Assembly (NCBI GenBank): GCA_003151895.1
Contig: PLYX01000142.1
Location: 1 to 21,919, forward strand
Length of the DNA: 21,919 bases
Origin: Solirubrobacterales bacterium
Lineage (GTDB): Bacteria; Actinomycetota; Thermoleophilia; Solirubrobacterales; Solirubrobacteraceae
Direction of reading: 5' to 3'
Every line of letters begins with the position of its first letter. The first letter of the stretch is position 1. The translations under genes were made by a program, and so were the position numbers. Below, piece by piece: positions 1 to 5,463 of the stretch. Below the pieces are notes generated by a model, which saw only the letters and a program-made list of their open reading frames with translations, did not search any database and was not told the origin of the DNA.

Positions 1-294
1 GGCGGCAAGCTCGCCCGCGTTGTTGGCCACACCGTCGATCCGACCCCAACGACCGCCGGCCGACTCGACGAAGCGTGTGAGATCCTCGACCCGCCTCGCG
101 TCACCGGCGACGTCGAGCACATCGCCGCCGCCGTCACGCAGCTCCTTGGCCGTGGCCGCAAGCCGTTCGGCGTCGCGGGCCATCACGGCGACGCCGCGAG
201 CGCCCTCCCTGACGAGCTGCTCGGCAAGCGCCTTGCCAAGGCCGCTCGAGCCACCCGTGATCAAGAAGACCTTATCTTCCAGCTGGAGGTCCAT
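1..294 (-). CDS. Short-chain dehydrogenase/reductase, N-terminal part (runs off left edge)
   Basis: Translating the minus strand from the ATG at 294 gives 98 open codons to the window edge. The start is MDLQLEDKVFLITGG. Residues 14-20 carry the Rossmann nucleotide-binding TGGSSGLG (family TGxxxGxG), and residues 91-94 carry NNAG, both diagnostic of classical SDRs. The substrate-binding half and the YxxxK catalytic pair lie outside the window, so the substrate cannot be told. The start lies 6 bp after the stop of the upstream prephenate dehydratase-like gene, so the two are probably co-transcribed. If that neighbour really is BacA-like, this SDR could act on a cyclohexenol or dihydroanticapsin-type intermediate (BacC and BacG are SDRs), but that is inference. 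Confidence 0.88.
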   Translation of the reverse strand, partial: MDLQLEDKVFLITGGSSGLGKALAEQLVREGARGVAVMARDAERLAATAKELRDGGGDVLDVAGDARRVEDLTRFVESAGGRWGRIDGVANNAGELAA

Positions 295-300
295 CGGTCC

Positions 301-708
301 CTACGCTACATGCCCTCCGGGCACCGGCTCATCCGTGAACAGCCACGGGATGCGATGGCCGATCAGCTCGCCCTGGTAGCGTCGGCGGCGTCCGTACACG
401 ACCCAGGTCGTGTCCACCTCGCCGTAGCGGTCCAGCACGCGAAGCGCATCGGGGTGCTGGTCGGCGTACTCGGCGAGCGTCACACCGGCGTCGTACCTCC
501 CCGCCAGCAGGTTGCGCGCCACGATCGGGTTGGCGGGCTCCTGGACGACTGTCTCCCACTGCGTGAGGTCCGGATACCCCATCGCGGCCGGCACCACCCC
601 CAGGCTGCGTGGCTCGGCGACGTCGGCGTGCACGAGCAGCGCCATTTCCTTGGCGGGGTAGAGGAACGTGTCGACCACGAACACCTCGTGGCGGGCTGGT
701 TGTAGCAA
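301..708 (-). CDS. Prephenate dehydratase/BacA-like protein, N-terminally short
   Basis: 135 aa from a TTG at 708. The frame is closed by a stop at 718-720, so no longer start exists. Residues from about 65 onward (NPIVARNLLAGRYDAGVT, then DTTWVVYG near 100-107) match, as I recall it, the C-terminal pattern of the prephenate dehydratase fold, especially the prephenate decarboxylase BacA (NSTSAAAKRVKDGLSDIAL, then SWSLFG). BacA is about 204 aa; here the first ~95 residues, including the GPxGT-type motif, are missing. Either this is a 5'-truncated remnant, a frame was lost upstream near 709-735, or it is a different small protein. It sits directly before the SDR gene in the same direction. Real coding is supported by clean protein-like composition. 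No strong Shine-Dalgarno sequence precedes the TTG. Confidence 0.5.
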   Translation of the reverse strand: MLQPARHEVFVVDTFLYPAKEMALLVHADVAEPRSLGVVPAAMGYPDLTQWETVVQEPANPIVARNLLAGRYDAGVTLAEYADQHPDALRVLDRYGEVDTTWVVYGRRRRYQGELIGHRIPWLFTDEPVPGGHVA

Positions 709-769
709 CCAATGGTATCACCGGGCAAGGGCACGAACGGGCGCCTACGGGCGGGAAATCTCTCGTGAA

Positions 770-1405
770 CTACGGCATTCCGTGGTCGAGCTCTTCATCG
801 ACCTTCCAACCACCGCCTTCCCGGCGCATGGGCATGTTGCGAAGTTCGGGCTGCGACCCGAAACGCAACAGCGCTAATGCTTTCTTGCCTTCGACACGCA
901 CACCTGTCACCACCATCATGGCCGCCTCTGCTGTCAGTAGCAGACGGCGTTGCGCGAACAACTTCGAGATGCTCGCGCCACACGTGTTCTCGATCATCGT
1001 CGGCGGTACCGTCCGACCGCCTTTTTCAGCGATCGTTTCAGCGAAAAGCCCGTAGATCAGCGAGCACGCCTCGACGCCATCGCCGGCTGCCGCTGCCGCG
1101 TAATAGCGGCTAACGACCGCCGTGACCGCCTGCCGGTCTGCGGCATTCGCGACATGGCCGTAGTCCAAGACTTCGAGGTCGTCGTCGCTTTCGGGGTCGG
1201 AGTCACCGTCGTTGGAGTCTTTCGTGTGGCGTCCGGTCGGCGTCACGCCCGCGGTGTTTGTCGCAGGCGCGGCAGCGGTAGCGGCGGCGCTGGAGGAAAT
1301 CGCGGAGGTTGAGCCGGAGCCTTTGCTAGTGCCTCCGCATGCGGTGACAGCGTTGCTCAGCAGCGCGATTGCGAGCAGCGACTTCAGCTTGAAGCGCCTC
1401 CCCAT
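770..1405 (-). CDS. NTF2-like lipoprotein, paralogue 1
   Basis: 211 aa if started at the ATG at 1405. The N-terminus has a basic start, a hydrophobic stretch and the lipobox VTAC, so the protein is probably lipidated and held on the outer face of the membrane. Then come a Ser/Ala/Thr-rich linker, an acidic patch (NDGDSDPESDDD), and a conserved domain with VVSRYYAAAAAGDG, ACSLIY, NTC, SKLF and a C-terminal WKVDEEL. The helix-then-strands layout suggests an NTF2/SnoaL-like fold, but this is by eye only. It has two cysteines beyond the lipid Cys, shared by all four paralogues. The start is uncertain: the ATG has no Shine-Dalgarno, whereas the CTG at 1385-1387 sits at the same place as the ATG of paralogue 2, behind the same GGGGAGGCG. 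Function unknown. Confidence 0.8.
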   Translation of the reverse strand: MGRRFKLKSLLAIALLSNAVTACGGTSKGSGSTSAISSSAAATAAAPATNTAGVTPTGRHTKDSNDGDSDPESDDDLEVLDYGHVANAADRQAVTAVVSRYYAAAAAGDGVEACSLIYGLFAETIAEKGGRTVPPTMIENTCGASISKLFAQRRLLLTAEAAMMVVTGVRVEGKKALALLRFGSQPELRNMPMRREGGGWKVDEELDHGMP

Positions 1406-1466
1406 GGTCACCGGGCGCCGACGACGCCGATCATCCACGTCTTTACCACCGCATCCGGCAAAGCAT

Positions 1467-2060
1467 CTATTGCACACTCCCACCGATCAGCGTGTCGATC
1501 TTCCAGGAGTTGTGTTCGCGCTCCACAATGATCTCGCCGGAGGGCATCGCGCTGGACTTCAGTCCAACCCATCCCCGCTTACCGCTGACGCGCACATCGG
1601 TCACCATGGTCGTGGCGAGCACGGCGGACGGTTGCCGCGGGATGCGCTTGAACAGCTTTGACATAACCGCCGCACAGGTCTTGCCACGCAGGGCCAGCGG
1701 GCCGGGCGGACGGCCGTAGTCTTCCGGAATCGCTTCCGCGAGGACCGAATAGATCAACGAACAGGCATTGGCGCCATCGTCGGCCGCCGCAGCGACGTAG
1801 TAACGGTTGACAAGCGCCGTGATCTCCCGCTTGTCCGGTTCGCCCGCCTCTTTACCGTACGTCGAGACGTTGTTGCTCTTCTGCGAGGAGCTACTCGTCT
1901 GGGCGCTTCCGGTGGAGGACGTCGTCGACGTTGCGCCGCCGCTCGTGGCAGCACCGGACGATGCCTGAGAGGCCGAGCCAGTGCCGCTGCCAGAGCTTCC
2001 GCACGCGATGGCCCCGACGCTAAGCAGCACGACGGCGAGCAACATCAGCAGCGGCTTCAT
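1467..2060 (-). CDS. NTF2-like lipoprotein, paralogue 2
   Basis: 197 aa starting MKPLLMLLAVVLLSVGAIAC, a short lipoprotein signal with lipobox AIAC (Cys20). A Ser/Thr/Gly-rich linker of about 45 residues follows. The conserved domain then shows ITALVNRYYVAAAADDGANA, ACSLIY, KTCAAVMSKLF and a C-terminal NSWKIDTL. The ATG at 2060 is preceded by GGGGAGGCG at a 7-nt spacing, a good ribosome binding site. It lies 61 bp upstream of paralogue 1 in the same direction, so the pair is probably one transcript. Unlike paralogues 1, 3 and 4 it lacks the Asp/Asn-rich acidic patch. Function unknown; the family looks like a lineage-specific expansion. Confidence 0.85.
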   Translation of the reverse strand: MKPLLMLLAVVLLSVGAIACGSSGSGTGSASQASSGAATSGGATSTTSSTGSAQTSSSSQKSNNVSTYGKEAGEPDKREITALVNRYYVAAAADDGANACSLIYSVLAEAIPEDYGRPPGPLALRGKTCAAVMSKLFKRIPRQPSAVLATTMVTDVRVSGKRGWVGLKSSAMPSGEIIVEREHNSWKIDTLIGGSVQ

Positions 2061-2229
2061 CCTCGAACGCCTCCCCTTCTAAGATTTGCAAAATTCAACC
2101 GCCTGGATCGTAGCAAGCATCCCCACTATCGGGAACGTCGTACCCAATGGGGAAATCACGTTCGTCCACGCCGCGTCGCGATCTCCCGAAAGGCAGGCAT
2201 CATTTGGGCGTACGAATTGGCAACACTCC

Positions 2230-2250
2230 GTGGCTGACTGTTTCTCACTC
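2230..2250 (+). repeat. 21-bp intergenic motif, copy 1
   Basis: GTGGCTGACTGTTTCTCACTC. A second copy with two mismatches lies at 3066-3086, and a 13-bp part (TGTTTCTCACTCT) recurs at 14247-14259. All are intergenic. Confidence 0.7.
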
Positions 2251-2331
2251 TCTTGCGACAACACATGCGCCACGCTAAGCTTCGCCATGGGGTGGCATGC
2301 AAGCGTGACCGTGCAACGCTGACGCTTGGCG

Positions 2332-2348
2332 CCCCCCCCCTTTTTTTT
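2332..2348 (+). repeat. C9T8 homopolymer tract
   Basis: Nine C (2332-2340) run straight into eight T (2341-2348), ending 47 bp before the ATG at 2396. Such a tract is rare in high-GC DNA outside special sites. It could alter promoter spacing by slippage, or could be a sequencing-length error. Confidence 0.9.
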
Positions 2349-2395
2349 GGGACAGGCTGCACAAAAACTGGCAATCGACGACAGGGACATACGAG

Positions 2396-3031
2396 ATGAA
2401 GGCGATGCCCGCACTGCTGGCTGTAGCCGTGCTCGGCATCACAGCGTGCGGCGGCGCGAGCAACGACACGAAGTCCGCATCCCAGGAGTCCTCCGGCGCA
2501 ACCGCTGGCGGCAGCGTCCCGACGCTAACCACCTCGCGCCCCGCGTCAGCTGAAAGCTACTTCGAAAACGATGGCGACGACGACGACAACGACCGCCACG
2601 GCAAGGGGCCCGACATCGACGATCGCGCCTTCTTGGACTCCTACGGAAGCGACGCAGACCAAGCCGACACGCAATCGGTCACGCGCCTCGTCAAGAGCTA
2701 TTACGCGGCGGCGGCTGCCGGCGATGGCACCAAGGCCTGCTCGCTGCTCTATCCGAGCCTTGCCGTGGGGCTCACGGAAGGGCAGGGCCGAGCCGCACAG
2801 GGCGATGGCGGCAGCGCCTGCGCCAAACTCGTGTCGCTGTTGTTCCGCCGCCAGCATCGACAACTAGCCGCCGACTACGTCGCCACGATGGTCGTGACCA
2901 CTGTGCGCGTCAAGGACAACCTCGGGATCGCAGTGCTCGGCTTCAAGGCAGTGTCCGAAGGCGAGATCCTCGTCGAGCGGGAGGGCGGCACATGGAAGAT
3001 TGATGCGCTCTTTGACAGCGAGCTGCCATGA
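2396..3031 (+). CDS. NTF2-like lipoprotein, paralogue 3
   Basis: 211 aa. The N-terminus MKAMPALLAVAVLGITACGG is a lipoprotein signal with lipobox ITAC (Cys18). A Ser/Thr linker leads to a very acidic patch (ENDGDDDDNDRH, about residues 57-68) that resembles the Asp/Asn spacing of calcium-binding loops. The shared domain follows: VTRLVKSYYAAAAAGDG, ACSLLY, ACAKLVSLLF and a C-terminal GGTWKIDALFDSELP, almost identical at its end to paralogue 4. It is on the plus strand, divergent from paralogues 1 and 2. The ATG is preceded by GGGACATACGAG, a weak ribosome binding site. An extracytoplasmic location is expected; function unknown. Confidence 0.85.
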   Translation: MKAMPALLAVAVLGITACGGASNDTKSASQESSGATAGGSVPTLTTSRPASAESYFENDGDDDDNDRHGKGPDIDDRAFLDSYGSDADQADTQSVTRLVKSYYAAAAAGDGTKACSLLYPSLAVGLTEGQGRAAQGDGGSACAKLVSLLFRRQHRQLAADYVATMVVTTVRVKDNLGIAVLGFKAVSEGEILVEREGGTWKIDALFDSELP

Positions 3032-3065
3032 CATGCGGCCTCTCCTCCCAATAAGCCCCAATTTT

Positions 3066-3086
3066 GTGGCCGACTGTTTCTGACTC
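3066..3086 (+). repeat. 21-bp intergenic motif, copy 2
   Basis: GTGGCCGACTGTTTCTGACTC, two mismatches from 2230-2250. It lies 35 bp after the stop of paralogue 3. Confidence 0.7.
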
Positions 3087-3106
3087 GCTGAACCATCTAT
3101 ACGGCC

Positions 3107-3135
3107 GCGTGCCACCTAGGCCAAAGATGGCACGC
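3107..3135 (+). terminator. Hairpin after paralogue 3, possible terminator
   Basis: GCGTGCCA (3107-3114) and TGGCACGC (3128-3135) form a perfect 8-bp stem with a 13-nt loop, 76 bp after the stop at 3031. No T-run follows, so a terminator role is only possible. Confidence 0.35.
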
Positions 3136-3260
3136 ATACTCTCGGCGTGAGTGGCATGCCGGAGAGCAACTCACGGTACTATTACACCATGCGGATGGCT
3201 TCAGTCTGTTGACTTCGACTAGCGCCGGATGCCTGTCAACCACTCTCACAGAGGAAACAC

Positions 3261-3782
3261 ATGTTACACACACATCTCGCCGGGCTCGCGCTCGCAGCGG
3301 CTACGCTCGCAGCCTCTGGCTGCGGAGGAGCATCCAAAACGGAATCCACGACGGCCGTGTCGACGACTACGCCCACCACCGGTAAAGCGGCCAATACGCA
3401 ACCACTCGCGACCCTCTCGTCTGCGGAATTGATCGCTAAGACAAACGTGATCTGCGCACGCGTCAACGCAGAGCGTGCTTCGACGACGATCAGAACCCCG
3501 CAAGACTACGCACGTGTCCTGCCGCAACTCGCGGCCTACGAGCAAGCCGCGGTTGCCGAACTGCGCAAGCTCGTGCCACCGGCCGCCATTGCAACCGACT
3601 GGCACCAGATTGTTGCCGGTGTCCAAACGATCGCAGACGATACAACCAAGTTCGGCGAATATGCTCAAGTGAACGACCTCAAGGCGGTCCAAACACTGGT
3701 CGTCAGGGACGCATCGGTCCAAAAGGCGCTATCGGCAGCCGCCAAACGTGACGGCTTCACAAATTGCGCATCGACCTCTTAG
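3261..3782 (+). CDS. Small helical lipoprotein, unrelated to the flanking paralogues
   Basis: 173 aa. The signal ends in the lipobox ASGC (Cys21), followed by a Thr/Ser-rich linker to about residue 50. The rest looks helical: LSSAELIAKTNVICARVNAE, a central LRKLVPPAAIATDW, then KAVQTLVVRDASVQKALSAA and a closing FTNCAS. The cysteine in VICARV (about 65) and the one in FTNCAS (about 169) bracket the domain and could form a disulfide. As I recall, small lipoproteins with this CxxxN...C layout are common in Solirubrobacterales, but I know of no function. A clear AGAGGAAAC ribosome binding site precedes the ATG. It ends 30 bp before paralogue 4, so those two may be one transcript. Confidence 0.85.
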   Translation: MLHTHLAGLALAAATLAASGCGGASKTESTTAVSTTTPTTGKAANTQPLATLSSAELIAKTNVICARVNAERASTTIRTPQDYARVLPQLAAYEQAAVAELRKLVPPAAIATDWHQIVAGVQTIADDTTKFGEYAQVNDLKAVQTLVVRDASVQKALSAAAKRDGFTNCASTS

Positions 3783-3812
3783 ACTGAGTCACCACACAAT
3801 GCGCTCTCCGAG

Positions 3813-4430
3813 ATGAAGCCGCTGCTCACGCTGCTGATAATCGCGCTGCTCAGCGTTGTCGCCTCCGCATGCGGAGGCGCCGGCGCCGGCAAGGGCACGA
3901 GCTCCCCATCCCAGACCTTGTCCAACACGGCTTCGGCCGCGACTGGGCGGGGCCTCAACGATTCCAACGATGGCGACAACGTGCCCGATAGCAAAAACAA
4001 CACTGAGAACAACGACGACAGGGAGGTCGAATACTACGGCCACGCGGCGAATGCGGCCGACAAGGGGACGGCTACGGCCTTCGCCAAGCGCTACTTCGCG
4101 GCCGCCGCCGCAGACGATGGCGCTACGGCCTGCTCGCTGCTTGTCCCAAATCTCGCCAAAGCGATCCCGCGATCCTACGGCAAGGCGCCCAACCCGACCT
4201 ACGTGCGTGGCAAAACCTGTGCCGAAGTGATGTCGAAACTGTTCAATCACCGCCACCGGCGGATGGTGGCCGAGGCGGCCAGACTCGAAGTGACCAGCGT
4301 GCGGATCGCCCACGAGACGGCATTTATCCTGCTGGCGTTCAGGACAATCCCTGAACGACGCTACATGGGCGTGAAACGCGAGGGCGACACGTGGAAGCTG
4401 GAAGCATTGCTCGACAGCGAATACCCATAG
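3813..4430 (+). CDS. NTF2-like lipoprotein, paralogue 4
   Basis: 205 aa starting MKPLLTLLIIALLSVVASAC, lipobox ASAC (Cys20). It has the linker and an Asp/Asn-rich patch (LNDSNDGDNVPDSKNNTE, about residues 48-65). The shared domain is YGHAANAADKGTATAFAKRY, FAAAAADDG, ACSLLV, KTCAEVMSKLF and a C-terminal DTWKLEALLDSEYP. DSNDGD and YGHxANAAD are shared with paralogue 1, so 1 and 4 look closest to each other although they lie on opposite strands. The signal-peptide DNA matches paralogue 2, but the GGGGAGG ribosome binding site of that gene is not kept. Function unknown. Confidence 0.85.
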   Translation: MKPLLTLLIIALLSVVASACGGAGAGKGTSSPSQTLSNTASAATGRGLNDSNDGDNVPDSKNNTENNDDREVEYYGHAANAADKGTATAFAKRYFAAAAADDGATACSLLVPNLAKAIPRSYGKAPNPTYVRGKTCAEVMSKLFNHRHRRMVAEAARLEVTSVRIAHETAFILLAFRTIPERRYMGVKREGDTWKLEALLDSEYP

Positions 4431-4544
4431 CGCCCGGCCTACAACATGGCTGAGCTGGCGAGAGCTTCCGAAATGGCGCGCATCCAGAGTGAGCCAGATC
4501 ACATCTGAACTGGTATGCCTGATCCTACTGGCTTCGTTGCCAAC

Positions 4545-4589
4545 GAGAGTAACCGGTGCGCCATGCAACCTCGCGGCGCACCGGCTCTC
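4545..4589. terminator. Strong hairpin between convergent genes, likely bidirectional terminator
   Basis: CCGGTGCGCC (4553-4562) and GGCGCACCGG (4575-4584) form a perfect 10-bp stem with a 12-nt loop. With a 3-nt bulge it is extended by GAGAG (4545-4549) against CTCTC (4585-4589). It lies between the plus-strand stop at 4430 and the minus-strand stop at 4601. No T-tail is present. Confidence 0.5.
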
Positions 4590-4600
4590 ATACACTCAAC

Positions 4601-5401
4601 TCAACCGGTAACGACCCAGTCACCACTGGCCACAAGATCGCTTTTTGCAATTTTCGCGAGCGCCGCCATGTACGCCCCCGAGATACCAGCACCTTCTGCT
4701 GCTTCATTTTCCGCATCCAAGATTTGAAATGGGATCGTCACAGGTGTCTCTTTGAAAGGTAGCGTGACGCTCACCGACGATGTAGTGAACACGCAAAGGT
4801 TTTCGCTTGTCGCCTTCGGTCCTTTGGACGTGCCTTCGCATTCGTGGTTAGTGATTGCCAGCGCTTCTTTCCCTTCGTGTTCGCCTTCGCCTACCCCGAT
4901 GAAATGAACGTGTGCTGCGTCGAGCGCTTTTGCGAGCGGGACCGGAAACGAAAGACTGACATCAAGAAATTCGACTTCGCCGGTCACATTCTGTGAAACA
5001 GTCCACTGGCCCGTCTCGGTTTTACCGGGTTGCAGTGGACCTTGCGGGCCCGTTGCACCTGTCGGGCCCGTTGCACCTGTCGGGCCCGTTGCACCCGTCG
5101 TGCCCGTTGCACCCGTTGCACCCGTCGTGCCTGTCGGGCCTGTCGGGCCTGTCGGGCCGGTTGTGCCGTTCGTGCCGACGGATCCTTTTTCGCCCACCGG
5201 GCCTTGTGCTCCGTTGCTGCCATTTGTGCCGTTTTTACCGTTTTTACCCTTCAGCGCCGTGAGCACCTTCGGGCTGATCTGTTTGGTCGAAGTGATCAGG
5301 TATTTGCTTGCGGCATACGCGCCGCCGCTCATCGCGAACACGAGCGCGAGTGTCACGATTATGTTGGTGTAGGTAAGACGTTTACGTATCCTAGAGAACA
5401 T
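4601..5401 (-). CDS. Secreted collagen-like (GXY-repeat) protein
   Basis: 266 aa. A short basic N-terminus (MFSRIRKRLT) and a hydrophobic stretch give a signal peptide cut near AYA (residue 30). A linker follows (ISPKVLTALK), then 24 uninterrupted Gly-X-Y triplets at residues 52-123, mostly GPT, GAT and GTT. The C-terminal domain (about 130-266) starts at GQWTVSQN, is probably beta-rich, and has two cysteines (NHEC and NLC). The protein should be exported and trimerise through the GXY stalk. The Thr-rich Y positions are typical of bacterial collagens, which lack hydroxyproline. A good ribosome binding site (GGGAGGAAC) precedes the ATG. It lies 62 bp after the NHL-protein gene and is probably the last gene of that operon. 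Glu is mostly GAA, unlike the biosynthetic genes nearby. Confidence 0.9.
   Translation of the reverse strand: MFSRIRKRLTYTNIIVTLALVFAMSGGAYAASKYLITSTKQISPKVLTALKGKNGKNGTNGSNGAQGPVGEKGSVGTNGTTGPTGPTGPTGTTGATGATGTTGATGPTGATGPTGATGPQGPLQPGKTETGQWTVSQNVTGEVEFLDVSLSFPVPLAKALDAAHVHFIGVGEGEHEGKEALAITNHECEGTSKGPKATSENLCVFTTSSVSVTLPFKETPVTIPFQILDAENEAAEGAGISGAYMAALAKIAKSDLVASGDWVVTG
5033..5248 (-). repeat. 24 Gly-X-Y codon triplets in the collagen-like gene
   Basis: A 216-bp run encodes 24 GXY triplets without interruption. At the DNA level 9-bp and 18-bp units built on TTGCACCTGTCGGGCCCG (plus strand) recur, so the length may vary between strains by slippage. Confidence 0.9.
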
Positions 5402-5463
5402 CAGGTTCCTCCCACTTTCCGGTTAAGAGCGTGCGGCCCCCACAGCCCACGCGCGACATGTCG

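Larger units (their letters stand above)
2061..2395. promoter_or_regulatory. Divergent intergenic spacer between lipoprotein paralogues 2 and 3
   Basis: 335 bp separate the divergent starts at 2060 (minus) and 2396 (plus), so promoters for both directions must lie here. I see no convincing gene. It holds a C9T8 homopolymer junction (2332-2348) and one copy of a 21-bp motif repeated downstream (2230-2250). No -35/-10 pair is clear enough to place. Confidence 0.5.

Noticed and set aside
3789..4595. 268-aa minus-strand ORF opposite lipoprotein paralogue 4
   Set aside because: Paralogue 4 on plus has a lipobox and matches its paralogues. The minus frame has no recognisable feature and runs through the terminator hairpin.
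5033..5248. Short tandem DNA repeats resembling a CRISPR or minisatellite
   Set aside because: The repeats are explained by codons for Gly-X-Y triplets within one open frame, and there are no unique spacers.
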